A stretch of DNA of 64,000 nt, from NCBI RefSeq assembly GCF_013410355.1, contig NZ_JACCFI010000001.1, forward strand, positions 1,612,001-1,676,000, in the 5' to 3' direction. Within the stretch, counting starts at the first letter, position 1. The number at the start of each line of letters is the position of its first letter. The position numbers were made by a program, and so were the translations under genes. Shown here piece after piece: positions 1 to 7,716 of the stretch. The notes beneath the pieces were generated by a model. The model did no database searches. It was not told where the DNA came from and saw only the letters and a program-made list of their open reading frames with translations. The DNA is from Agromyces hippuratus. GTDB taxonomy: Bacteria; Actinomycetota; Actinomycetes; Actinomycetales; Microbacteriaceae.

Positions 1-214
1 TCTCGACCGCGATCTCGTCCACGCACTCGGCCAGGAACCGCTCGGCCTCGGGGTGCGCGCGGTAGTCGAGGGCGAGCACGCCCCGACCTCCGTCGTGGTC
101 GCGCACGACGCCGAGGAACACGACGACGGCTCCGCTCGCGTCGGCCTCGACGGCGGAGCGCACCGCGCGTTCGTCGATCGGGTCGAGCGTGACGAGGGCG
201 AGTGGTTCGTTCAT
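1..214 (-). CDS. moaE: Molybdopterin synthase catalytic subunit MoaE, partial (runs off left edge)
   Basis: MoaE is the large subunit of molybdopterin synthase. With thiocarboxylated MoaD it converts cPMP to molybdopterin in the cytoplasm. Only the first 71 residues are inside the window, read from an ATG at 214. They contain the family's N-terminal strand and loop, GAVVVFLGVVRDHDGG, followed by LALDYRAHPEAE, the usual Y-x-A-H-x-x-A region of MoaE. The C-terminal half with the catalytic lysines is outside the window. It is followed upstream on the same strand by moeZ (62 bp gap), so the two probably form an operon. Identification is by motif and by its molybdenum-cofactor neighbours. Confidence 0.88.
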   Translation of the reverse strand, partial: MNEPLALVTLDPIDERAVRSAVEADASGAVVVFLGVVRDHDGGRGVLALDYRAHPEAERFLAECVDEIAVE

Positions 215-276
215 GCGCGTCGGCTCCTCGATGCTCGGGTTGACGGGTGACGGTGACGGGTGACGGATGCCGCGGC

Positions 277-1443
277 TCATCGCTGCACGAGATCGCCGGC
301 CACCGCGGCGAAGCTCGTGATGCCGCCTGCCAGGTACTCGACCTCGGTCAGGCCGCGTTCGCGGAGCAGTCGGGCGGCACGTCGCGAGCGCAGGTCGTGC
401 TCGCAGTAGACGACGACCGGGCCCGATCCGGGAGTCGGCCCCGCGCCACCGGCGAGCTCGGCGAGCGGCACGAGCACGCTGTCGCGGATGTGCCCGAGCG
501 CGGCCTCCGCGGGCTCGCGCACGTCGAGCAGGGTGAGTGCGCCGCCCTCGCGGAGTCGTTCGAGCAGGCCCGCAGCCGTCACGGCGGTCAGGGCCGGAGC
601 GGCGGCGTCGAACGCGGCATCCGTCGCCCGCCCCGCGGTGCGGAGCCCGCAGAACTCCTCGTAGTCGACGAGCGTCGTGATCTCGGGCGCATCGGCGATC
701 GCCGTGTAGGCGATCTCGCGCGACCGCCCCGAGAGCGCATCGATCGTCGTCACCCGGCCGATGAGCGGCTCGCCGACACCGGTGACGAGCTTCACGACCT
801 CGGTGGCCATGAGCCCGCCGACCGTCGTGCAGAGACTCGGCAGCACGCCGCCGGCTTCGCACGAGAGCACCTCGTCGGGAGGGGGCGGCACGGGGAACAG
901 GTCGCGGTACCCCGGGCCGTGCGCGTGCCACGCGGTGCCGACCTGACCGTGGAAGCGCAGGATCGCGCCCCAGACGAGCGGCACGCGGGCGAGCGAGGCG
1001 GCATCGTTGACGAGGTAGCGCGTCGGGAAGTTGTCACTGCCGTCGACGACGAGGTCGTAGCCGGCGAGCATCTCGCGCAGGTCGGCGGCGGAGAGGCGCG
1101 TGCGGTGGCGCACCACTCGGCAGTCGGGGTCGATCGCGGCGACCGTCTCCGCGAGCGAGTCGACCTTCGGCCGGCCGAGGTCGGCGACGCCGTGGCTCGT
1201 CTGCCGGTGCAGGTTCGAGAGTTCGACGACGTCGTCGTCGGCGATGCCGATGGTGCCGACACCGGCGCCCGCGAGCGAGGGCACCACGACGCTGCCGAGC
1301 CCGCCGGCCCCCACGACGAGCACTCGGGCCGCGGCGAGGCGGCGCTGGGCGATCTCACCGAAGCCCGGCAGCATGAGCTGCCGGCTGAATCGTGCGATGC
1401 GCTCGGCCGTCAGCGGCGGGCCGGGCTCGACGAGCGGATGCAT
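277..1443 (-). CDS. moeZ: Adenylyltransferase/sulfurtransferase MoeZ (ThiF domain plus rhodanese domain)
   Basis: This is an E1-like enzyme that adenylates the C-terminal glycine of MoaD-type sulfur carriers and then delivers sulfur from its rhodanese domain. The ThiF/MoeB domain (about residues 10-255) has the nucleotide loop GAGGLGS and the DGSDNF motif. A C-terminal rhodanese domain (about 288-388) has the active loop CEHDLRS. The SCEAGGVLPSLC region resembles mycobacterial MoeZ and lacks the zinc cysteine pairs of E. coli MoeB. I chose the ATG at 1443, giving 388 aa, because a TACAAT hexamer lies 7 nt upstream and overlaps the alternative ATG at 1452, so the gene looks leaderless. It is divergent from moaD. 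Confidence 0.9.
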   Translation of the reverse strand: MHPLVEPGPPLTAERIARFSRQLMLPGFGEIAQRRLAAARVLVVGAGGLGSVVVPSLAGAGVGTIGIADDDVVELSNLHRQTSHGVADLGRPKVDSLAETVAAIDPDCRVVRHRTRLSAADLREMLAGYDLVVDGSDNFPTRYLVNDAASLARVPLVWGAILRFHGQVGTAWHAHGPGYRDLFPVPPPPDEVLSCEAGGVLPSLCTTVGGLMATEVVKLVTGVGEPLIGRVTTIDALSGRSREIAYTAIADAPEITTLVDYEEFCGLRTAGRATDAAFDAAAPALTAVTAAGLLERLREGGALTLLDVREPAEAALGHIRDSVLVPLAELAGGAGPTPGSGPVVVYCEHDLRSRRAARLLRERGLTEVEYLAGGITSFAAVAGDLVQR

Positions 1444-1450
1444 GACCGCC

Positions 1451-1456
1451 ATTGTA
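1451..1456 (-). promoter_or_regulatory. -10 hexamer of leaderless moeZ promoter
   Basis: On the minus strand TACAAT is followed by 7 nt and then the ATG of moeZ. No Shine-Dalgarno sequence intervenes. The spacing puts transcription start at or next to the start codon. Confidence 0.6.
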
Positions 1457-1546
1457 CGCAGCGGAGCCCGCCGCGGCCGGGGCTCCGAGCCCTGACGCAG
1501 CCCGACGAGGCGGCCGACATCCCGACCCCGGCGGCATCGCTGCCGG

Positions 1547-1552
1547 TAGCAT
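1547..1552 (+). promoter_or_regulatory. -10 hexamer of leaderless moaD promoter
   Basis: TAGCAT is followed by 7 nt and then the ATG of moaD, with no Shine-Dalgarno sequence. It is the plus-strand partner of the moeZ promoter in the same 116-bp divergent region. Confidence 0.6.
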
Positions 1553-1559
1553 CGTGATC

Positions 1560-1808
1560 ATGACGATCGTGACCGTGCGGTACTTCGCGGCCGCCGCCGA
1601 AGCGGCCGGTCTCGACGAGGAGCGGCTCGAGATCGGCGACCCGGCAACACTCGGCTCGCTCGGCGCGCTGCTCGTCGAACGCCACGGTTCGTCGATGGCC
1701 AAGGTGCTCGCCTCCGGCTCCTTCCTCGTCGACGGCACCGTGCGTCGTGACGCCGATCACCCGGTCGCCGCGCAGGTGGACATCCTGCCGCCGTTCGCCG
1801 GCGGTTGA
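1560..1808 (+). CDS. moaD: Molybdopterin synthase sulfur-carrier subunit MoaD
   Basis: This is a ubiquitin-fold sulfur carrier of 82 aa. It ends in PFAGG, the double-glycine tail that MoeZ adenylates and thiocarboxylates before transfer to the MoaE active site. The start at ATG 1560 is preceded by TAGCAT at a 7-nt distance, which suggests a leaderless mRNA. It heads a plus-strand run moaD-moeA-moaC-moaB with overlapping or nearly overlapping genes, divergent from moeZ-moaE. The small size and C-terminal GG, together with the neighbours, make the call firm, although other MoaD/ThiS-family carriers have the same features. Confidence 0.88.
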   Translation: MTIVTVRYFAAAAEAAGLDEERLEIGDPATLGSLGALLVERHGSSMAKVLASGSFLVDGTVRRDADHPVAAQVDILPPFAGG

Positions 1809-1819
1809 CTCCGAGGCAC

Positions 1820-3124
1820 ATGATGCGGACCTTCGCCGAACACCAGCACGCGGTGCGTGAACTCCTCGCCCCGATCCGGGGCGCGCTCGACGAGCCCGCC
1901 GGGTTCGAGCACGTGGCGGTGCTCGACGGCCGCACCGATCCCGGCACCTCGGCACTCGGGCGAGTGCTCGGGCTCCCCGTCGACTCCCCCATGGACCTGC
2001 CGTCCTTCGCGAACTCGCAGATGGACGGGTACGCAGTGCGCTCGGCCGACCTCGCGGGCGCGCACCCCGGGGCGCCGGTCTCACTGCCTGTGGGCCCCAC
2101 GAGCGCCGCGGGAGACCCGCTGGGGCGGCACGCTCCCGGCACGGCCTCACCCGTCATGACCGGGGCGCCCATCCCCCTCGGTGCGGATTCCGTCGTGCCG
2201 ATCGAGGCCGCCGACCCACCCCGCTTCCCCGACCTCGGCGCCGATCGTCGAGACGCAGCGGCCGGCACCTCCGTCGCCTTCGATCGACCGCCCCGGCCCG
2301 GCGCGTTCGTCCGCGGCATCGGCACCGACGTGGCCCGCGGCGAGCGGCTCCTGCCCGCCGGCATCCGCCTCGGTCCGGCCCAGCTCGGCGCGCTGGCCGC
2401 GGCCGGGGTGACGACCGTCGCCGTCCGCCGGCCGGTCTCGGTGCTGCTGGTCTCGACGGGTCACGAGCTCCGCGCACCGGGCGAGCGGCTGGAATCCGGC
2501 CAGATCCACGACGCCAACACGACGATGCTCGCCGCCGCGCTCCGCGAGAGCGGCGCCCGAGTGCGCGAGGCCGTCGCACCCGACGACACCTCGACGCTCG
2601 TCTCCGCCATCGCGGCATCCGCCGGTCTCGTCGATCTCGTGGTGACGACGGGCGGCGTGAGCGAAGGTGCGTTCGAGGTCGTGCGCGAGGCACTCGCTCC
2701 GCTCGGCGTCGGGTTCACGAAGGTCGCCCTGCAGCCGGGCGGCCCGCAGGGAATCGGCCTCGCCCGCGTCGCCCGACCCGACGGCGACGACGTCGCCCTG
2801 CCGGTCGTGGCGTTCCCCGGCAACCCCGTGAGCGCCCTCGTCTCGTTCGAGCTGTTCCTGCGACCGGTGCTCAGGGCGTTCGCGGGGCTCACGCCCGACC
2901 GGCCGCGCGCACGGCTGCGACTCGCGCACGACGTCAGCTCACCGCTCGACAAGCACCAGGTGCGCCGCGGCGTGCTCGACGGCGACGGCGACGTCGAGGT
3001 CGGTGCGCCGAGTTCGCACCTGCTGCACGCCTACGCGAACGCCACCGTGCTCGTGCACCTGCCCGTCGGCGTCGGCGAGCTGCCCGCCGGCGCCCACGTC
3101 GACGTCTGGAGGATCGATGACTGA
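1820..3124 (+). CDS. moeA: Molybdopterin molybdenumtransferase MoeA
   Basis: MoeA inserts molybdate into adenylated molybdopterin, the last step of Mo-cofactor synthesis. The 434-aa protein has the N-terminal SQMDGYAV motif, the MoCF-binding TTGGVSEG motif near the middle (family norm TTGGVSMG) and PGNPVSALV towards the C-terminus. Domain IV closes the protein and the length is normal. The start is uncertain. ATG 1820 and ATG 1823 follow a weak GAGG, while TTG at 1805 would overlap the moaD stop by 4 bp. It overlaps moaC by 8 bp, which supports translational coupling in a cofactor operon. Confidence 0.92.
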   Translation: MMRTFAEHQHAVRELLAPIRGALDEPAGFEHVAVLDGRTDPGTSALGRVLGLPVDSPMDLPSFANSQMDGYAVRSADLAGAHPGAPVSLPVGPTSAAGDPLGRHAPGTASPVMTGAPIPLGADSVVPIEAADPPRFPDLGADRRDAAAGTSVAFDRPPRPGAFVRGIGTDVARGERLLPAGIRLGPAQLGALAAAGVTTVAVRRPVSVLLVSTGHELRAPGERLESGQIHDANTTMLAAALRESGARVREAVAPDDTSTLVSAIAASAGLVDLVVTTGGVSEGAFEVVREALAPLGVGFTKVALQPGGPQGIGLARVARPDGDDVALPVVAFPGNPVSALVSFELFLRPVLRAFAGLTPDRPRARLRLAHDVSSPLDKHQVRRGVLDGDGDVEVGAPSSHLLHAYANATVLVHLPVGVGELPAGAHVDVWRIDD

Positions 3125-3593
3125 ACCACGCCTCACCCACCTGCGCGGAGACGGCTCCGCGCACATGGTCGACGTCACCGACAAGGCCGTGACCCGGCGA
3201 ACTGCGAGCGCGCAGGCCGTGCTCGTCACGCGCATCGACGTGGTCGACGCCATCGCCGACGGCAGCCTGCCGAAGGGCGAGGCGATCGGCACCGCGCGCA
3301 TCGCCGGCATCATGGCGGCGAAGCAGACCTCCACCCTCATCCCCCTCTGCCACCCGCTGCCGCTCACGAAGCTCGACGTCGACATCACGCCCGACGGCGA
3401 CCGAGTGCGCATCGTCGCCACCGTGACCACGAAGGGCGTGACGGGCGTCGAGATGGAGGCCCTGACGGCCGCGACCGTCTCGGCGCTCACGCTCTACGAC
3501 ATGATCAAGGCCGTCGACAACCGCGCGGTCGTCACCGACGTGATGGTGCTCGCGAAGGCGGGCGGCAAGAGCGGCGACTGGTCGCGCGAGTGA
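3117..3593 (+). CDS. moaC: Cyclic pyranopterin monophosphate synthase MoaC
   Basis: MoaC converts the 3',8-cyclo-GTP product of MoaA into cPMP. The 158-aa product has the conserved segments DVTDKAVTRR near the N-terminus, IPLCHPLPLTK in the middle and GVEMEALTAATVSALTLYDM towards the end, covering the substrate and oligomer-interface regions of the family. The start at ATG 3117 overlaps the end of moeA by 8 bp, and its last codons overlap the GTG start of the next gene. No moaA lies inside the window, so the first enzyme of the pathway must be encoded elsewhere. Confidence 0.95.
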   Translation: MTEPRLTHLRGDGSAHMVDVTDKAVTRRTASAQAVLVTRIDVVDAIADGSLPKGEAIGTARIAGIMAAKQTSTLIPLCHPLPLTKLDVDITPDGDRVRIVATVTTKGVTGVEMEALTAATVSALTLYDMIKAVDNRAVVTDVMVLAKAGGKSGDWSRE

Positions 3594-4099
3594 CCCCGCG
3601 AACGAACCCGGCCGAGCGGATGCCGCGTGCCGCCGTCGTCATCGTCGCGTCGACCCGTGCCGCGGCCGGCGTCGCCGACGACCGCACCGGCCCGGCGATC
3701 GTCGCATGGCTGGCCGAGCGCGACTTCGACGTCGTCGGACCCGTGGTCGTCGCCGACGGGCTGCCCGTCGCCGACGCCCTGCACCGGGCGCTCGCGGGCC
3801 GCCCCTCGGTCATCGTCACGACCGGGGGCACCGGCGTCTCCCCGAGCGACGGCACTCCCGAGGCGACCGCGCCGCTGCTCGATCGCGAACTGCCGGGCTT
3901 CATGGAGGAGCTGCGTCGTCGCGGGGCGGTGACGACGCCGACCGCGCTGCTCTCACGCGGCCTCGCGGGAGTGGCGGGCTCGACGCTCGTCGTGAATCTC
4001 CCGGGCTCGCCCGGCGGGGTCCGCGACGGTCTCGGACTGCTCGGCGAGGTGCTCGAGCACACCCTCGATCAGCTCGCGGGCGGCGACCACCCGGCCTGA
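3590..4099 (+). CDS. moaB: MogA/MoaB-family molybdopterin adenylyltransferase
   Basis: This is a 169-aa MoCF-biosynthesis domain protein expected to adenylate molybdopterin before MoeA inserts molybdenum. The binding motif TTGGTGVSPSDGTPEAT and the PGSPGG loop are clear. The GTG start at 3590 overlaps the moaC stop by 4 bp, so it is the last gene of the moaD-moeA-moaC-moaB run. The actinobacterial members are usually annotated MoaB or MogA, and the sequence alone does not separate these names. A strong inverted repeat lies just beyond the stop codon. Confidence 0.88.
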   Translation: MTPRTNPAERMPRAAVVIVASTRAAAGVADDRTGPAIVAWLAERDFDVVGPVVVADGLPVADALHRALAGRPSVIVTTGGTGVSPSDGTPEATAPLLDRELPGFMEELRRRGAVTTPTALLSRGLAGVAGSTLVVNLPGSPGGVRDGLGLLGEVLEHTLDQLAGGDHPA

Positions 4100-4123
4100 G
4101 CGCCCGGCGCGCGAGGAGCTCGT

Positions 4124-4180
4124 CGAGATGGCACTGTCGTCGGACTACTTCGCGTCGTTCCGACGACGAGTGCCATCTCG
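4124..4180. terminator. Long inverted repeat between convergent moaB and PAP2 genes, likely bidirectional terminator
   Basis: Arms at 4124-4144 and 4159-4180 pair over 21 bp with a single 1-nt bulge around a 14-nt loop. The right arm lies inside the last codons of the PAP2 gene. Position between convergent genes suggests termination in both directions. There is no long U-tract, as is usual in such high-GC genomes. Confidence 0.6.
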
Positions 4181-4852
4181 CGTCAGGGCCGGGCGCCACG
4201 CGACGCGTTCCCGCTCGAGCGGGAGGGCCAGGGCCGCCCAGAGCAGCAGCGCCACGCCCACCCCGGCGAGCGCCCCGCCGAGCGTGTCGGTCAGCCAGTG
4301 GGCTCCGAGATACGTGCGGCTGAACGCCATGAGCACCGTGTAGACCGCCCCGATCACCCACACCCACGAGCGCGGCACGAGCACGCCGACGACCACGGCG
4401 ATCGTCGCCGCATTCGCGACGTGGCCCGACGGGAACGATCCGAAGTCGGAGACGACGATCATGTCCTCGGGTCGCACGCGACCGAACAGGTGCTTCAGCA
4501 CCTGCACGACTCCGGCGCTCGCCGCCGACGCCACGATGAAGTACAGCGCTCCCCACGGCCTCCGCACGATGAGCAGCACGATCGCCGCTCCGATCGGCAC
4601 CACGAACACCCCGATGAATCCGCCGCCCAGCGCGTTCATGGCGTAGGCGAACCACTCGCCGAAGGGGGTGCGCAGGCTCACCATGAGCTCCGCCCACGCC
4701 TCGTCGACGGCGAAGCGGTTCTCGCCTCCGCCCGCCGTCACGAGCATGCCGAGCAGCACCGCCAGCACGAGCGACACCACGCCGGCGATGATCGGCACGC
4801 GACGGGAGACGCGCGTCCGAGTTGCAGGGCGCTCCGCAGGTTCGAGGCTCAT
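4145..4852 (-). CDS. PAP2-family membrane phosphatase
   Basis: This is a 235-aa integral membrane phosphatase of the type-2 phosphatidic acid phosphatase superfamily. The three catalytic motifs are all visible in order: KHLFGRVRP, SFPSGH and SRTYLGAHWLTD. These sit between hydrophobic helices, about six membrane segments in total. The likely substrate is a lipid or undecaprenyl pyrophosphate/phosphate at the outer face of the membrane, but specificity cannot be read from sequence. The start at ATG 4852 is preceded by TAGCGT at 7 nt, so the gene looks leaderless; an alternative GTG lies at 4861. The C-terminus is basic and overlaps an inverted repeat. Confidence 0.88.
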   Translation of the reverse strand: MSLEPAERPATRTRVSRRVPIIAGVVSLVLAVLLGMLVTAGGGENRFAVDEAWAELMVSLRTPFGEWFAYAMNALGGGFIGVFVVPIGAAIVLLIVRRPWGALYFIVASAASAGVVQVLKHLFGRVRPEDMIVVSDFGSFPSGHVANAATIAVVVGVLVPRSWVWVIGAVYTVLMAFSRTYLGAHWLTDTLGGALAGVGVALLLWAALALPLERERVAWRPALTRDGTRRRNDAK

Positions 4853-4927
4853 GCCCCTCACGCTACCGTCGGGCCTGCGGCATCCGCGTGACGTCGACGG
4901 CCGATTCGGCTCGGATGCCCCGCGCCG

Positions 4928-6202
4928 TCAGTCGCTCAGCGGCGGCACGGTCCTCGGGCGCACGAGCAGCCACAGGGCCGCGATCGCCACGGCACCCGCG
5001 AGCAGCATCACGAACGCCATGGGCACCGCGCTGCCGACGCCCATGAGGCCGATGAGGGGCGAGATGACGCCGGCGAGGCCGAAGTTCAGCGCACCGAGCA
5101 GCGACGCCGCCGTGCCGGCCTCCGCGCCGTGATGGGCGAGCGCGAGCACCTGCACGGCGGGGAAGGCGAATCCGCAGGCGAGGATGTAGAACCAGAGCGG
5201 GATGGCCGTGCCCCAGAAGCCGCCGCCCGAAGCGTCGAGCACCATGATCGTCGCGGCCATCGCGAGGTGGGCGACCGTCGTGCCGGCGAGGATCCACTGC
5301 GGCTGCACCGAGCCGCGCATGAGACGCGAGCTGACCTGCACGCCGATGATCACGCCGACGGAGTTCACGGCGAAGAGCATGCCGTACTCCTGCGCGTTGA
5401 ACGAGTAGAGGTCCTGGAAGAGGAACGACGAGGTCGAGAGGTATCCGAACAGGCCCGTGAACGTCATGCCGCCGATGATCGCGGCGCCGAGGTAGACGCG
5501 GTCGCGGAAGAGTGCGGCGTAGCGGTCACGGAGCGTCGAGTGGCCGGAGACGTTCCGTCGCGAGGCCGGCAGGGTCTCGACGATGAAGAACGCGACCGCC
5601 ACGACGACGACGGCACCGTAGACCGCGAGCACGACGAAGATGCCGCGCCAGTCCATGACCTGGAGCAGTTGCGAGCCGATGACCGGGGCGAGCACCGGCG
5701 CGAGGCCGTTCACGAGCGCGAGGCGCGAGAGCATGCGCACGAGCGGCTTGCCGCCGAAGAGGTCGCGCACCATCGCCATGGCGACCACGCCGCCGGCAGC
5801 GGCACCGAAGCCCTGCAGCAGTCGGAAGACCGAGAGCCAGACGATGTCGGGGGCGAACGCCGCGGCGAGGGATGCCGCGATGTGCAGCGCCGTCGCGAGG
5901 ATGAGCGGCAGTCGGCGACCCACCTTGTCGCTCCACGGGCCCACGATGAGCTGGCCGAGCCCGAACCCGATCATCGTTCCCGTGAGCGTCAGCTGCACGG
6001 CCGAGGCGGAGACGCCGAGCTCGTCCTGCAGCACCGGGAAGGCGGGCAGGTAGAGGTCGACCGTGAAGGGGCCGAGCGCCGTGAGCGCACCGAGCACGAG
6101 CACGTAGACGAGGCGCTGCCGGCTGGTCAGGCGGTCGCCCGGGTGCGACGGCCGGTCGTAGTCGTCGGGGCGGATGACGGGGATGGATGACGTGGAGGAC
6201 AT
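4928..6202 (-). CDS. Bcr/CflA-type MFS multidrug efflux transporter
   Basis: This is a 424-aa major facilitator with about twelve hydrophobic segments. The loop between helices 2 and 3 reads GQLIVGPWSDKVGRRLPL, the MFS signature of drug:H+ antiporters. The N-terminal helix LGALTALGPFTVDLYLPAFP is typical of the Bcr/CflA (DHA1) group, which exports bicyclomycin, chloramphenicol or sulfonamides in other bacteria. The start is ATG 6202; the reading frame is open further upstream but with non-conserved sequence. A 14-bp palindrome downstream of a plausible promoter, about 115 bp upstream, suggests local repression. The real substrate is unknown. Confidence 0.9.
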   Translation of the reverse strand: MSSTSSIPVIRPDDYDRPSHPGDRLTSRQRLVYVLVLGALTALGPFTVDLYLPAFPVLQDELGVSASAVQLTLTGTMIGFGLGQLIVGPWSDKVGRRLPLILATALHIAASLAAAFAPDIVWLSVFRLLQGFGAAAGGVVAMAMVRDLFGGKPLVRMLSRLALVNGLAPVLAPVIGSQLLQVMDWRGIFVVLAVYGAVVVVAVAFFIVETLPASRRNVSGHSTLRDRYAALFRDRVYLGAAIIGGMTFTGLFGYLSTSSFLFQDLYSFNAQEYGMLFAVNSVGVIIGVQVSSRLMRGSVQPQWILAGTTVAHLAMAATIMVLDASGGGFWGTAIPLWFYILACGFAFPAVQVLALAHHGAEAGTAASLLGALNFGLAGVISPLIGLMGVGSAVPMAFVMLLAGAVAIAALWLLVRPRTVPPLSD

Positions 6203-6315
6203 ATGCGTGTTCCAGGCGTGCTCGGATGCGGCGGCGCACGCCCTCGGACGCCGGGAGACTGGGAAGCGGCGCCCCGTGGGACGCCGCCGTGGGTGCGATT
6301 CGGCCGCCGCGCGGC

Positions 6316-6329
6316 TCGAATCGATTCGA
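6316..6329. promoter_or_regulatory. Perfect 14-bp palindrome in the leader of the MFS gene, candidate operator
   Basis: TCGAATCGATTCGA is a perfect palindrome beginning about 10 nt downstream of the predicted -10 of the exporter gene on the minus strand. It therefore sits near the transcription start, where a repressor would block initiation. Confidence 0.4.
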
Positions 6330-6338
6330 CAGCGTCCA

Positions 6339-6368
6339 AGTCTATGCGAGGCGAGCACGAGGGCACAA
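6339..6368 (-). promoter_or_regulatory. Predicted promoter of the MFS gene
   Basis: On the minus strand a TTGTGC -35 (6368-6363) is separated by 18 bp from a TAGACT -10 (6344-6339). The predicted 5' leader is about 130 nt. Confidence 0.45.
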
Positions 6369-6405
6369 CAGCGGATCGACCGCGGTGCCCCTGCGTTCAG
6401 TCGGG

Positions 6406-7575
6406 TCAGCCGTGCGCGAGGGGATCCGCCAGCAGGGCGGAGAAGGCGGCCTCCGCTGCACCGATCATGAGGCGATCCTCGCCGAGCGCGGCGACGCGGA
6501 TCGCGAGCCGCTCGGTCGCCGCGGGCATCGCCTGCTGTGCCACCTCGGCCTCGAGGGCACCCGGGTCGTTCTCGGCGACGGTCGCGAGGAAGCCGCCGAG
6601 CACGACGAGAGAGGGGTTCAGTGCATTGACCGCGTTCGCGAGCGTCGTTGCGAGGATGCGCCGCTGGCGAGCGAGCTCTCCCGCCGCTTCGGGCCCGGGC
6701 GATTCGGCGAGCGCCGCCGCGAGCGTCGGTTCATCGCCACCGGCGAGACCCGCCACCTCGAGCAACCGCCCTCGGCTCACCTCGTCCTCGAGCACTCCGC
6801 CCTCGGCGCGTCGATCGGCGGCGTCGGCGATGCCGGGGCGGTTCTGGCCGAACTCGCCCGCGTAGCCGCCCGCTCCGCCCACGAGGCGGCCGTCGAGCAC
6901 GATGCCGCCGCCGATGCCGCTCGCGCCGCCGTTCAGGTAGACGAGGTCGTCGACGCCGCGACCGGCACCGAAGAGGTGCTCGGCGGTCGCGCCGAGACTC
7001 GCGTCGTTTCCGGCAGTGGCGGGCAGGCCCGTCGCCTCCTCGACGAGGGCGCGAATCGGGGCATCCTCCCAACCGAGATGCGGCGCCAGCCGCACCATGC
7101 CGTCGGACGCCCGCACGAGGCCCGGCACCGCGAGGCCGACGGCCACGATGCGGGAGGTGCGCAGCGAGGTCTCCCGCCAGGTCGCGAGCGTGTCGGCCAC
7201 GATCGCCGCAACCTCCTCGGGAGTGACCAGGTGATCGACGTCGAGCCGCAGGCGCATCGGCACGGAGCCGTCGAGTCCGACCGCGGCGACGGTCACCGCG
7301 TCGACCTCGGGGTTGACGGCGAGGGCGAGCACGCGCGGATCGGCGGCGATCACCGGAGAGGGCCGACCGACCCGGTTGGTCGGGTCGGGTGCACGTTCGA
7401 CCACGAGTCCGAGGTCGACCAGCTCGCCGGCGAGCGATGCCACGGTGGACCGGTTCAGCGCGGTCAGCGCGGTCAGTCGCGCGCGCGACAGCGGACCTTC
7501 GAGGTGCACGAGCCCGAGCACTTTCGAGAGGTTTCGCCGGTGGACGCCGTCGAGGGTGCCGTCTCGTTCTGTCAC
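6406..7575 (-). CDS. ROK-family transcriptional regulator (XylR/NagC-like)
   Basis: This is a 389-aa sugar-responsive repressor. An N-terminal winged helix-turn-helix (about residues 15-70, with SRARLTALTALNRSTVASLAGELV) precedes a ROK sugar-kinase-like domain with VAVGLAVPGLV and GGASGIGGGIVLDGRL. The usual ROK zinc motif CxCGxxGC is missing: after GYAGEFGQNRPG the sequence contains no cysteines. It is divergent from the sugar importer, so it probably controls that operon in response to xylose or xylo-oligosaccharides, which is an inference from position. The start is GTG 7575; a TAGAGT hexamer 6 nt upstream suggests leaderless transcription. Confidence 0.87.
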   Translation of the reverse strand: MTERDGTLDGVHRRNLSKVLGLVHLEGPLSRARLTALTALNRSTVASLAGELVDLGLVVERAPDPTNRVGRPSPVIAADPRVLALAVNPEVDAVTVAAVGLDGSVPMRLRLDVDHLVTPEEVAAIVADTLATWRETSLRTSRIVAVGLAVPGLVRASDGMVRLAPHLGWEDAPIRALVEEATGLPATAGNDASLGATAEHLFGAGRGVDDLVYLNGGASGIGGGIVLDGRLVGGAGGYAGEFGQNRPGIADAADRRAEGGVLEDEVSRGRLLEVAGLAGGDEPTLAAALAESPGPEAAGELARQRRILATTLANAVNALNPSLVVLGGFLATVAENDPGALEAEVAQQAMPAATERLAIRVAALGEDRLMIGAAEAAFSALLADPLAHG

Positions 7576-7634
7576 GCGACAACTCTAGGTGCGTCGCGAA
7601 ATCCGGCCGGCTCGGCACGCCGTATTTGTTGCGG

Positions 7635-7664
7635 TTGACATCATATTGATCGCCCGCGTATATT
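7635..7664 (+). promoter_or_regulatory. Predicted promoter of the sugar-importer operon
   Basis: A consensus TTGACA (7635-7640) and TATATT (7659-7664) are separated by 18 bp upstream of the binding-protein gene. The spacer holds the small inverted repeat ATCA-TAT-TGAT (7640-7650), a possible contact for the divergent ROK regulator. This is the closest match to a vegetative consensus promoter I found in the window. Confidence 0.65.
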
Positions 7665-7716
7665 CGAGGCGTCCAGATCACTTTCGACACGGACGTCGAA
7701 ACTTTCGAGAGGTTCA

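Noticed and set aside
53..250. 65-codon plus-strand frame at the left edge
   Set aside because: It is antisense to moaE, whose motifs are clear on the minus strand.
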